DNA from: Prochlorococcus marinus str. MIT 9401
Lineage (GTDB): Bacteria; Cyanobacteriota; Cyanobacteriia; PCC-6307; Cyanobiaceae
NCBI RefSeq assembly: GCF_000760095.1
Contig: NZ_JNAR01000016.1
Span: forward strand, 310,001 to 374,000
DNA length: 64,000 nt
Reading direction: 5' to 3'
Shown piece after piece: positions 7,467 through 15,300 of this stretch (position 1 is the stretch's first letter; every line of letters starts with the position of its first letter). A program made the position numbers and the translations under genes. Under the pieces are notes generated by a model. That model made no database searches. It worked only from the letters and a program-made list of their open reading frames with translations, and had not been told where the DNA came from.

Positions 7467-7796
7467 ATGAAAATATTTATATTAACAAGTTTTATAGTGT
7501 GCTTAGTTACAATCATCTCTCCAATTCAAATCCTTGCTGATACTGCACTTGATGTTTATATGAATGACTTTTATTCTAAATCTAATCAAGCAAGCCAGAT
7601 ACTTAAAGAAATTGAAAATAGCTTAAAAGATGGATCAAGAAAAAAAGTATGCTCAAGGCAAAGAGAGGCGGCAAGATTAGGCTTATTAGCTAATAAATCT
7701 TTGATTAAAGCCTTTGAAATAGAAGGAGCTAATCCACCAATGCAAGCAATAAAAGCAAGTCAACAAAGATGGGAATCTATTCTGAATGAGTGCTGA
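7467..7796 (+). CDS. Small secreted protein, unknown
   Basis: 109 aa with a signal peptide (MKIFILTSFIVCLVTIISPI, cut near QILA). The mature protein is mostly helical, with two cysteines (KKVCSRQ and the C-terminal residue) that could form one disulfide in the thylakoid lumen or periplasm. The helical pattern (NQASQILKEIENSLKDGSRK) recalls small four-helix lumenal proteins, but no family is recognised. Confidence 0.6.
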   Translation: MKIFILTSFIVCLVTIISPIQILADTALDVYMNDFYSKSNQASQILKEIENSLKDGSRKKVCSRQREAARLGLLANKSLIKAFEIEGANPPMQAIKASQQRWESILNEC

Positions 7797-7823
7797 AAAA
7801 GTTAACAACTATATAAATCTTTT

Positions 7824-8258
7824 TTAAATTTGCATTCTTACAGATCTACTAATTAAGGGTATTTCAGGTTCTACTCCGTAAAGACATTGAGAAATAGAAT
7901 AAATAAAAATAGATAATGTAAAAATAAAAATAATTGACCCTAATTCAAGAATGGGAGCTATTCTCAAAAGATATGAAACTATTATCAAAGCAACATTAAT
8001 AAGTAAGGCCTGGCATGCGTTATATCTAACGAAATAAGGTACTTTTGGATTTTTTGCTAATCCAGCAAACAAAATTATAAATAATAATAATCCACCAAAA
8101 GGCAATGATTTTTCAATTGTTGCTATTGGAAAAGTTATTAAAAATAATATTTTTAAAAAAGAATATTTATAGAACAAAAAATATCCAAAAGGTATTGAAG
8201 CCTTCAGGGGTATTGTATACAGAAATATTGATGAGAGTCTCTGGAATATCTGATTCAA
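7824..8258 (-). CDS. Tic20-family membrane protein (Ycf60-like)
   Basis: 144 aa with four hydrophobic helices. The signature KNPKVPYFVRYNACQALLIN (about residues 69-88) is the typical Tic20 motif (N-P-x-V-P-Y-F-V-R-x-N-x-x-Q-A-x-L), and G-V-x-P-E-I-P near the C-terminus also fits. In plastids Tic20 is a channel component of inner-envelope protein import; in cyanobacteria the role is not settled. It is transcribed toward the small secreted protein (27-bp gap). Confidence 0.85.
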   Translation of the reverse strand: MNQIFQRLSSIFLYTIPLKASIPFGYFLFYKYSFLKILFLITFPIATIEKSLPFGGLLLFIILFAGLAKNPKVPYFVRYNACQALLINVALIIVSYLLRIAPILELGSIIFIFTLSIFIYSISQCLYGVEPEIPLISRSVRMQI

Positions 8259-8388
8259 TATATTGGAAATTCAATATCTATATATTAACCTAATTTTCTC
8301 AACTTAATTAAATACTTAGCCTTTAAAAATTCAACTTTGGCAGATGTTTATTAAATATTAGATAATTAATTTAGATTAATAATTAAAA

Positions 8389-8778
8389 ATGCGTATACTT
8401 CATACAATGTTGAGAGTGGGAGATTTAGATAAATCTATTGATTTCTACGTTAATAGATTAGGAATGAATTTATTAAGAAAAAAGGATTATCCTCATGGGA
8501 AATTCACTTTGGCATTTGTTGGCTATGGTTCAGAAAAAGAAAATACAGTAATTGAATTAACTCATAACTGGCACAAAAAGTCGGACGACTATGAGCTTGG
8601 AGACAAATATGGTCACATAGCAATTGGAGTGAAAGATATTCACGTTATTTGCCAAGGATTAGAAAATAATGGATGTAAAGTAACAACCAAACCTAAAACA
8701 ATGAAAAACAGTTCAACTGTCTTGGCTTTTGTTGAGGATCCTGATGGATATAAAATTGAACTTATTGAAAGAGATTAA
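8389..8778 (+). CDS. gloA: Lactoylglutathione lyase (glyoxalase I)
   Basis: This 129-aa protein converts the hemithioacetal of methylglyoxal and glutathione to S-lactoylglutathione, detoxifying methylglyoxal in the cytoplasm. It opens with the classic [20 protein letters not shown]. All four metal ligands are in place: His5, Glu56 (VIELTHNW), His76 (GHIAIGV) and Glu124 (GYKIELIER). The length matches the bacterial Ni(II)-type enzyme (E. coli GloA is about 135 aa). It stands alone between Tic20 and the ribbon-helix-helix-like gene. Confidence 0.95.
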   Translation: MRILHTMLRVGDLDKSIDFYVNRLGMNLLRKKDYPHGKFTLAFVGYGSEKENTVIELTHNWHKKSDDYELGDKYGHIAIGVKDIHVICQGLENNGCKVTTKPKTMKNSSTVLAFVEDPDGYKIELIERD

Positions 8779-9083
8779 AAACTCAGAAACTTTTTTAATT
8801 TAATTAACCAATAACTAATAAAAAAGAAGAACAAATTATTTAATAAATCGGCAAAAGCACTGGAATAATAAGAAAAAGTTTCCACAACAAATGACCTATT
8901 CATTCATAATTCATAGATTTTTTAAAGTCTTAATTGTTCAATAACATCATTTCTATTTCTAATAATAGAGACTCTAAGAAAATCGGCTCAATTTTAAGAT
9001 TTATACATTCAATATTAATTCTATTTAGAATATATAGACAATCTATTCAGATTGAACTATTCTATAGTTATTGCATAAAGTTT
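8779..9083. other. Gene-free stretch, possible leader of the following gene
   Basis: About 305 bp if the next gene starts at ATG 9084. The frame of that gene is open upstream to a TTG at 8934, but codons 1-50 of the longer version are unlike the rest, so I treat the region as non-coding. It contains a near-match to a cyanobacterial DnaA box (GTTTCCACA at about 8878-8886). No hairpin or small gene is evident. Confidence 0.35.
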
Positions 9084-9581
9084 ATGCCTAATAATTGGTC
9101 AAAAATAAGAGATGAATGGCTTGATAGCACAGCTATTGCAAAAGATGATGCTAAATGGGCATTAGAAGCTTTAATTAATTCTGAAGAAGATTTTTTTGAA
9201 ATAGAAAAAAAATTCAAGAATAAAGAGGACGCAACAAGACAAGTTAAATTTTTGAAGAAAAAAGTAAAAGAAACTATTTCCTCTAAAGAAATTAGTCTCG
9301 ATGATATTGCATTAAATACTTCAAATTCAAACAAAGTGCAAATCTCAGTACCATCAAATCTCACTTATCTTTTAAAGGTTTGGGCCGCCGCAGAGGGTCG
9401 GGATCTATCGAGTGTTGCTTTTCAGTGTTTAGAAACTGGTTTAAGGGAAATGAAAAGCAAAGGTTCAATACCTTCAATAGCAGTAAATAGATATGATTCG
9501 GCCTGTCAAAAAAGAATTGCACTTGCAGAAGTAAACAATCTATTGGAGAAATACGAAATAGCTCAGAACGAAATCAAATAA
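9084..9581 (+). CDS. Ribbon-helix-helix-like protein, unknown role
   Basis: 165 aa from ATG 9084. The frame could extend to TTG 8934 (215 aa), but the extra 50 residues look like translated leader. The N-terminal half is charged and helical (MPNNWSKIRDEWLDSTAIAK, then an acidic/basic coiled region). The C-terminal half contains KVQISVPSNLTYLLKVWAAA then EGRDLSSVAFQCLETGLREM, a strand-helix-turn-helix layout like CopG/Arc ribbon-helix-helix DNA-binding proteins. A GIY-YIG-like gene begins 2 bp after its stop, so the two form an operon. Confidence 0.6.
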   Translation: MPNNWSKIRDEWLDSTAIAKDDAKWALEALINSEEDFFEIEKKFKNKEDATRQVKFLKKKVKETISSKEISLDDIALNTSNSNKVQISVPSNLTYLLKVWAAAEGRDLSSVAFQCLETGLREMKSKGSIPSIAVNRYDSACQKRIALAEVNNLLEKYEIAQNEIK

Positions 9582-9583
9582 TA

Positions 9584-9976
9584 ATGAATAACAGAAAAAT
9601 CATAAAAGGACACAAAGCATTAATATCATCAAGTTTTAATGTCCATAATTCTTCAGATAAATTCAAGGATGGAATAATTTATACTTTTTATTCTGATGAA
9701 TTTAATTTACTTAAAGTTGGTTTTGCTGAAAATGATAAGGCTCTTGAAAATAAATTATCCGTTAAGGGATTTATTTTATTAGATAAAAAAAAAGGCACTA
9801 AAAAAGAATTATTTTTATTAACAAATACTCTCAAAGAGCTTGGTATTACAAATTCAGACAGACTTTATTTCAAGCACTCAATTTCTTTAATGAGACATTT
9901 ATCAACTTTAGGTTGGCCTGTTGGAAGATCACTTTATAAACAAAGAATGATTAAAAAAGAACTTATATGTGCATAA
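9584..9976 (+). CDS. GIY-YIG/T5orf172-like small protein
   Basis: 130 aa. The segment GIIYTFYSDEFNLLKVGFAE (residues 30-49) has the two-strand pattern of GIY-YIG-type domains of the T5orf172/Mug113 group (G-x-[IV]-Y ... K-[VI]-G). A helix with K-E-L-F-L-L-x-N-T-L-K and a C-terminal W-P-V-G-R motif follow. The canonical catalytic Arg is not obvious, so it may bind rather than cut DNA. The stop lies 2 bp from the convergent pentapeptide-repeat gene. The family assignment is tentative. Confidence 0.55.
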   Translation: MNNRKIIKGHKALISSSFNVHNSSDKFKDGIIYTFYSDEFNLLKVGFAENDKALENKLSVKGFILLDKKKGTKKELFLLTNTLKELGITNSDRLYFKHSISLMRHLSTLGWPVGRSLYKQRMIKKELICA

Positions 9977-9978
9977 AT

Positions 9979-10452
9979 TTAAATGTAATCGCATTCTAAA
10001 GTTTCTCTGGTTTCCCTATTTGTAATTGGATTGATGCCAGAGGCACTTTCACAAAATTTCCTAACAATATCTTTTGGCAAAAAAACATTTGTGAAGTCTG
10101 CGCCTTGGATTTTTACATTTTCAAACTGTGTACTATAAGCAAAAGAATCCTCCAAGTTAGTGTTTGATAAATCTGTTCCATCTAAGACAGCTGAGTCTAA
10201 AGTTACTTCTCTTAAATTGGAGTTACTTAAATTAGTATCTTTCAATTTTGCTCCATAAAGAGTTGCATTCTGGAGCTCACAACCTGATAAATTTGCGTCT
10301 TGTAAATCAGTCAAGTAGAAAGTTGCTCCTTTTAAATCAGATCCAGAAAAATCAGCCCCTATCAAGGATTGTTTACCATAGTCCAACGCAGCAAAGCTTC
10401 TAAAAGGTAAGGTTAAAACAATTATTAAAACAAATAAAATTATAAATCTCAT
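9979..10452 (-). CDS. Secreted pentapeptide-repeat protein
   Basis: 157 aa with a signal peptide (MRFIILFVLIIVLTLPFRSFAA). From about residue 30 to 125 it is built of A-[DN]-L-x-x pentapeptides (GADFSGSDLKGATFYLTDLQ, DANLSGCELQ, NATLYGAKLKDTNLSNSNL and more), which fold as a right-handed square beta-helix. The C-terminal cap contains two cysteines. Secreted pentapeptide-repeat proteins are common in the cyanobacterial thylakoid lumen; their roles are mostly unknown. Confidence 0.9.
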   Translation of the reverse strand: MRFIILFVLIIVLTLPFRSFAALDYGKQSLIGADFSGSDLKGATFYLTDLQDANLSGCELQNATLYGAKLKDTNLSNSNLREVTLDSAVLDGTDLSNTNLEDSFAYSTQFENVKIQGADFTNVFLPKDIVRKFCESASGINPITNRETRETLECDYI

Positions 10453-10559
10453 TTTTTTGAGTATTATTTTAATAAATTCTAACTTCTTAAGCTGAAATCT
10501 AAAAATTAATTATTTACTGAATGCTATATTTATTGAAATAACAAATCACGTGCTAGGTT

Positions 10560-12200
10560 TTGGATATAAGTCCGTATGATGCAATTGTTGTTGGTTCTGG
10601 AGCTACAGGAGGAGTAGCAGCACTTACATTGGCAGAACAGGGGATAAAAGTTTTAGTAATAGAAGCAGGGCCTCAAATTAAAAGGTCTGAAGCAAGTAAT
10701 AATGAGCCAAAAAGTACATTTAAAAGATTATCAGGAGTAATAACAAAAAAACATGCTAATCAATGCCAACATCCCGGTTATTGGAAAAATAATCCTGATT
10801 TATATACAAATGAATTAAAGCATCCTTATGACTCCCCAAAAAAAAAGCCCTTCCTTTGGACTCAAGGTAAACAATATGGTGGGAGATCATTAACGTGGGG
10901 AGGAATAACATTAAGACTCTCTTCAGAAGATTTTCAACCAGCTAACAAAGACGGATTTGGACCAAACTGGCCTATTTCATACGATGAACTCTCCCCTCAC
11001 TATGATTTCATTGAAAGTTTCTGTGGAATCTATGGACGAAAAGATGATATTAAAGAAGTCCCAAACGGTAAATATATTAGTGAAATCCCTCTTACAGAAA
11101 ACGAGAAAGTTTTTGGCAGAAAAGTTAAATCAAAATTAAACTATCCATTTATCCAATCAAGAGGATTTGACCGAAATTCATCAGTAAAAGATAAAAAATG
11201 GCCTCAGTCCTCCAGTGTAGGAAGTACTTTAAAAAAGGCTCTAGATACTGGAAATGTACAAATAATCTCAAATCACCTAGTGGAGTCTTTTGAGGTTAAC
11301 AAGATGACAGAAATTGCATCAAAACTTACGATCGTAAACCTAGAAAATGGATGTAAAAAAGAATTAAATTGTGATTTAATCCTCCTTTGCGCATCTACAA
11401 TTTCAACTCTAAGAATACTACTGAACTCAGAATATAAATCAAATTCCTCAGGTTTCAAAGATACTTCTGGGAAATTAGGTAAATACCTTATGGACCATAT
11501 CTCTATCTGCAGATTTTTTTCAGTGCCAAAAACAAAAAACTCAGTAAAACTACTAGATAATCTTCCCTATCTTTCTGGAGCAGGCAGCTTCTTTATTCCA
11601 TTTGGTTCAAATTTACCAAAAATTGACGACATAAATTTCAATAGAGGTTATGGAATCTGGGGGGCAATTGATAGATTAGGGATACCTAAATTTTTGCAAA
11701 AAGATAAAAGTACATCTATTGGCTTTCTCATCGCCCATGGTGAAGTACTTCCCAGAGAAAAAAACTCAGTTTCTCTCTCAAGAAAAACAGATAAATGGGG
11801 TATCCCAATTCCCTACATCGAATTCGAATGGAGCGATAATGAGTTAAGAATGGCTAAACATATGGAAAAGACAATACAAAAATCAATAGAAGCTGCAGAT
11901 GGAGAAATAAAAAATATTGATGAACTAATTAATATACCTTTTGGTAGTTTACTAACAAAAAACTTAATCCCGCTTTCAGATAATCCTCCTCCGCCAGGAT
12001 ATTACATACATGAAGTAGGAGGTGCACCAATGGGAACAAACGAAGAAAATAGCGTAGTTGATAAATTTAATAGACTTTGGAGATGCAAGAATGTACTTGT
12101 GCTAGATGGAGCATGCTGGCCAACTTCATCTTGGCAAAGCCCCACACTTACAATGATGGCTTTGAGTAGGAGGGCCTGCCTAAATATTAAAAAGATTTAG
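10560..12200 (+). CDS. GMC-family FAD oxidoreductase
   Basis: This 546-aa protein starts at TTG (10560). The FAD Rossmann motif is at residues 6-32 (DAIVVGSGATGGVAALTLAE and a terminal EAG). The substrate half carries the GMC C-terminal signature (GGAPMGTNEENSVVDKFNRL; then LDGACWPTSSWQSPTLTMMA), including the His-containing loop YYIHEVGG. Family members oxidise alcohols, sugars or choline with FAD. Substrate and electron acceptor cannot be read here. The 3' end overlaps the convergent DUF2811 gene by 14 bp. Confidence 0.85.
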   Translation: MDISPYDAIVVGSGATGGVAALTLAEQGIKVLVIEAGPQIKRSEASNNEPKSTFKRLSGVITKKHANQCQHPGYWKNNPDLYTNELKHPYDSPKKKPFLWTQGKQYGGRSLTWGGITLRLSSEDFQPANKDGFGPNWPISYDELSPHYDFIESFCGIYGRKDDIKEVPNGKYISEIPLTENEKVFGRKVKSKLNYPFIQSRGFDRNSSVKDKKWPQSSSVGSTLKKALDTGNVQIISNHLVESFEVNKMTEIASKLTIVNLENGCKKELNCDLILLCASTISTLRILLNSEYKSNSSGFKDTSGKLGKYLMDHISICRFFSVPKTKNSVKLLDNLPYLSGAGSFFIPFGSNLPKIDDINFNRGYGIWGAIDRLGIPKFLQKDKSTSIGFLIAHGEVLPREKNSVSLSRKTDKWGIPIPYIEFEWSDNELRMAKHMEKTIQKSIEAADGEIKNIDELINIPFGSLLTKNLIPLSDNPPPPGYYIHEVGGAPMGTNEENSVVDKFNRLWRCKNVLVLDGACWPTSSWQSPTLTMMALSRRACLNIKKI

Positions 12201-12444
12201 AGGGAGTAAATAATTGATTTAGATAAATTTCAGAAACAGAATTATCAGTACATCCGTTTTGAACCAGAAAAGTGGCTAATGCTGAATTTATAAGCTTATA
12301 TTGATCCCAAGTTGGGTTACTTAAAACAAAATCTTTCATAGTGTTATAGAGAGATTCTGAAAGTTCTGTTTCTAAAGAGACTTTATTTGAAGAGAGTTCC
12401 TTGTTGTTCACGTCGGACAAATTTGATTGGCTGAATTGATCCAT
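12187..12444 (-). CDS. DUF2811-family small protein
   Basis: 85 aa. The core VSLETELSESLYNTMKDFVL then NPTWDQYKLINSALATFLVQ and a final YLNQLF match the cyanobacterial DUF2811 pattern (V-S-L-E-T-E-x-P-E-x-L ... F-L ... N-G ... Y-L-x-x-L-F). It is probably a small helical protein; function unknown. Its last codons overlap the 3' end of the GMC oxidoreductase gene in antisense. Confidence 0.75.
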   Translation of the reverse strand: MDQFSQSNLSDVNNKELSSNKVSLETELSESLYNTMKDFVLSNPTWDQYKLINSALATFLVQNGCTDNSVSEIYLNQLFTPSKSF

Positions 12445-12823
12445 AAATAATATTTTCTACACAACTATAATTATGTTTTTTTTTCTAAATGTCAAAAAGA
12501 GTTAGCCAGATAATTTTTCAATTATCATATAAGACTCATGTTATAAGTTAGTTTTTAAAAAACTTACTTTTTAAAAAAGGAAATTGAATAAATCTTAAAG
12601 AAAAGTCAATAATAATGTTGATGTCCTGTTTTTTTTGAAAAATACTGGCATTTCTAATCCAATGTGGATTTGGACGTGGAAAACAACCTTTAAATTGTGG
12701 AAAATCTAGTCCAAAATACTTTCAAGAATTTATATTAAGAATACTTATATATACTGAGTCTATTAAGACTAAGTCGAGAAAGAGACAGGTGATTAATTGG
12801 TTTTCAACGGATTTTCTTAAGAT
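12445..12823. other. Gene-free stretch with a DnaA-box-like cluster
   Basis: 379 bp between the DUF2811 start and the cbiX stop. No credible reading frame. The middle part holds three GTGGA-containing 9-mers within 42 bp (annotated separately) and the perfect inverted repeat AATCCA-ATG-TGGATT (12656-12670). The sequence near 12741-12790 (actgagtctattaagactaa) has further short repeats. It may include the promoter of the DUF2811 gene. Confidence 0.45.
12663..12704 (-). promoter_or_regulatory. Cluster of three DnaA-box-like 9-mers
   Basis: Read on the minus strand the three sites are TTTTCCACA (12696-12704), TTTTCCACG (12675-12683) and AAATCCACA (12663-12671). The first equals the TTTTCCACA form of the DnaA box known from cyanobacterial origins, the second differs by one base and the third by two. 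Starts are 12 and 21 bp apart, all in the same orientation. No replication gene is nearby, so an origin is unlikely. Chance is a real possibility in A+T-rich DNA. Confidence 0.3.
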
Positions 12824-14026
12824 TTAGTCTTTATTAGGCAAGCGAAGCGTGACAGGTCCTAAAGGATGTTTTGAGTTTGGATAAATACTATGGTGATGGT
12901 GATGGTGATTATGTTCATGCTGATGAGCCTCCACATGTTCATTTTCCAAGTAATCTCCTCCTCCTGAGTTTGATTTTTCTTGGTTATGAGTTGGTATTTG
13001 ATTTTGTATTTCACAAGCACCATTACATTCAGGATCACATAAATCACAACTGATGCCCAAGCCCTCTACATGGTCATGATGACTTTCTTGTACCATTCCA
13101 ACTTCTTTTTCAAAGCCAAATAAATTTGACCTATATTTACAGGTTGAGCAATTCATAAAATTATTACCTTCGTTATTAAGAATCTCTTCAATCCTTTCTA
13201 CAAAAGTGTCGACCACATAAGACTGTGACGAAAGATATTTTGCATGTATAAATGAAATATTTGGATTATTAATAGCAACTAAATCACTTTGCCTTTTTAT
13301 TCTTGTGACAAGGACACCTGAGAAAAGGAAATAAGGGAAAATAATTATATTTTTATAACCAAGTCTCGCAACATTTTTCAAGCCAGGTTCAACTAGAGGG
13401 AAAGTTACCCCAGAAAAAACTGTTTCCCCCCACCCTAAACCAATACCTTCTACGATCATTCTCGTAATTTTTGAAACATTGGAATTAGCATCTGGGTCAG
13501 AAGAGCCTCTACCAACAACAACTAATAATGATTCTTCAGGTTTGAGTGTATTATTTTGTTTAAATACATCTTTAACTCTTTCACAAGCTGCACTAATCAT
13601 TAAATTATTAATACCTAATTCTCTTCCGTAAATTATTTCAATACCTGTTTTACTTGAATAATTCATAAGCAAGCTAGGTATATCATTTTTCACATGGCCA
13701 GCAGCGAAAAGCATTGCGGGTATTGCAATTACTTTTTTTATAGAAAGATCTCTTAATTTGTCTAGAGCATCAACAAGTGAAGGTTTGGCGAATTCCAAGA
13801 AACCATATTCAACCAAAAAGTTTGGGTATCTTTTTTGGATAAACTGAGTTAATTCTTGAAATTCAGTAATGGCTAGTTTATTTCTACTGCCGTGTCCACA
13901 GATAAGTATCGCGACTTGATTATTTAACTTCGAATCTAAATTATCCAAAATCAAGTTATTACTTATACCATAATAGTAAAGAACAATATCATGTAGTGAA
14001 AAATAATAGTTTGCTTGAAGTTCCAA
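12824..14026 (-). CDS. cbiX: Sirohydrochlorin chelatase CbiX, long form with Cys/His-rich tail
   Basis: Up to 400 aa. CbiX/SirB chelatases insert Co(II) or Fe(II) into sirohydrochlorin, for cobalamin or siroheme. Two homologous halves are visible: ILICGHGSR near residue 41 and LLVVVGRGSSDPDANSNVSK near 167. The tail has the M-x-C-x-x-C motif (FMNCSTCKYR, about residues 290-299) known from iron-sulfur CbiX proteins, four more cysteines (CDLCDPECNGAC), and a His cluster with six consecutive His near residue 378. The ATG at 14026 overlaps the divergent FAD gene by 31 bp. TTG codons at 13954 or 13948 (residues 25 and 27) would remove the overlap and lie just before the conserved domain, so the true start may be there. 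Confidence 0.85.
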   Translation of the reverse strand: MELQANYYFSLHDIVLYYYGISNNLILDNLDSKLNNQVAILICGHGSRNKLAITEFQELTQFIQKRYPNFLVEYGFLEFAKPSLVDALDKLRDLSIKKVIAIPAMLFAAGHVKNDIPSLLMNYSSKTGIEIIYGRELGINNLMISAACERVKDVFKQNNTLKPEESLLVVVGRGSSDPDANSNVSKITRMIVEGIGLGWGETVFSGVTFPLVEPGLKNVARLGYKNIIIFPYFLFSGVLVTRIKRQSDLVAINNPNISFIHAKYLSSQSYVVDTFVERIEEILNNEGNNFMNCSTCKYRSNLFGFEKEVGMVQESHHDHVEGLGISCDLCDPECNGACEIQNQIPTHNQEKSNSGGGDYLENEHVEAHQHEHNHHHHHHSIYPNSKHPLGPVTLRLPNKD

Positions 14027-15270
14027 ATATCAACTCAAGAGATGCAAAATTAAAGAAATTAATTTATGACGTTGATGAGTCCTTATTTTATGAGGATAAC
14101 TATTCTAATGAAGAATTCGAGCACCTTTGCGTATGCAGTGGAGGTACAACCTCTAGCTGTGCAAAAAATGGTTTTACAACTCTTGATCTAAGAAAAAATT
14201 ACAACAAAATTCACCTAGATAGAAAAACCAATTTAGTGACAATTGGAGGTGGAGTAATAATGGGGGATCTAGTAAATCATTTACAAAAACATAATCGAAG
14301 TTTTCCAATCGGACTTTCTAAACTTCCTGGAGCAGGCTATATACTCACTGGTGGAGTAAGCCCGCTCAGTAGAGCCTACGGATTAGCTATTGATAATATT
14401 GAATCAATAAAAGGTTTCTTGGGAAATGGCACATTTATCTCTTTAAAAAAAAATCAAATAAATCCAGAAGAACAATTGATTTGGGAAGCAATTAAAGGCG
14501 CAGCACCCTTCTTTTCAATTATTACTGAAATAGAACTTAAGACTATCCAATCTAATCCAATAAAGGTTATTGAAGGATTTGTAAATCTAAATGAACTTTC
14601 AGAAATAATAAAACTATCAGAGGAATTTCCAGAAAATATTAGTCTTCAATGGATTTATGCCCAAAAAATTTATATATATATTTTTGCTGAGCTTAATAAT
14701 TTAAAAGATAAAAGAACAGAAGAAAACTTAATGCTTCTAGACAAATTTCCTGCTCTAGAAAAAAAATTTTATGAAAACTTTAACAAAATTAATTTTTTCC
14801 CAAAGGAATTGAATTTATATGAGCTAAATGCAAATAACCATTCTGAGGTAATTAGTCTTCTTGGAGAAGATTTAAAAAATGATATCCCAATTTTTATAAA
14901 ATGTTTGAGTGAAATAATGGAAAATAAACCTAATAATTCCTGTTATATTGCTTCTCAACAATTAGGTGGCAAAACTAAAAAGTTAAATCATGGAGCAAGC
15001 TTTTTTGTTCATAGAAAAAGTACTTGGAAACCATGGATATATGCATCATGGAAAAAAAATGATCTTCAAGAAAAAGAAGTCGCTCTGGAATGGATTTATA
15101 AATCATGGAGCAAGCTAAAAAGGTTTTATCCAAATATTCACTTAGCCCAATTGCACAATCATTTGAATTCTCATGAAGAAGAAATTACTTTAGCCTTTGG
15201 AAATAGAATGAACGAATTAAAAACTTTAAAGAATATTTTTGACCCACAAGGTATTTTGCCTCCTCTATGA
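13996..15270 (+). CDS. FAD-binding oxidoreductase (PCMH-type FAD domain)
   Basis: 424 aa from GTG 13996. The N-terminal domain has the pattern of FAD_binding_4 proteins: CSGGTTSSCAKNGFTTLDL (about residues 49-67), then IGGGVIMGDLVNHLQKHNR, then GLSKLPGAGYILTGGVSPLS with a Gly-Gly pair, and an NI-x-S-I-K-G-F strand. The C-terminus NIFDPQGILPPL fits the usual F-D-P-x-G-I-x-x ending. Relatives include glycolate oxidase GlcD, berberine-bridge enzymes and other dehydrogenases of unknown substrate. Divergent from cbiX. Confidence 0.8.
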   Translation: MKNNSLLEVPNINSRDAKLKKLIYDVDESLFYEDNYSNEEFEHLCVCSGGTTSSCAKNGFTTLDLRKNYNKIHLDRKTNLVTIGGGVIMGDLVNHLQKHNRSFPIGLSKLPGAGYILTGGVSPLSRAYGLAIDNIESIKGFLGNGTFISLKKNQINPEEQLIWEAIKGAAPFFSIITEIELKTIQSNPIKVIEGFVNLNELSEIIKLSEEFPENISLQWIYAQKIYIYIFAELNNLKDKRTEENLMLLDKFPALEKKFYENFNKINFFPKELNLYELNANNHSEVISLLGEDLKNDIPIFIKCLSEIMENKPNNSCYIASQQLGGKTKKLNHGASFFVHRKSTWKPWIYASWKKNDLQEKEVALEWIYKSWSKLKRFYPNIHLAQLHNHLNSHEEEITLAFGNRMNELKTLKNIFDPQGILPPL

Positions 15271-15300
15271 GGTAACTTCTTAATTATAAAGAAACTTAAA

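Noticed and set aside
8934-9083. 50-codon N-terminal extension of the ribbon-helix-helix-like gene from TTG 8934
   Set aside because: The added residues (Ile/Ser/Asn-rich) do not resemble the rest of the protein. ATG 9084 gives a cleaner start, although a conserved extension in homologues would revive the longer form.
12663-12704. Chromosomal replication origin
   Set aside because: Only three boxes, no dnaN, dnaA or other origin-linked genes around, and the cluster sits between metabolic genes. Recorded as a DnaA-box-like cluster only.
12871-13053. Plus-strand frame opposite the cbiX tail
   Set aside because: It is the antisense of the His-coding repeat and the Cys-rich tail. The minus-strand frame encodes conserved CbiX motifs, so this is a shadow.
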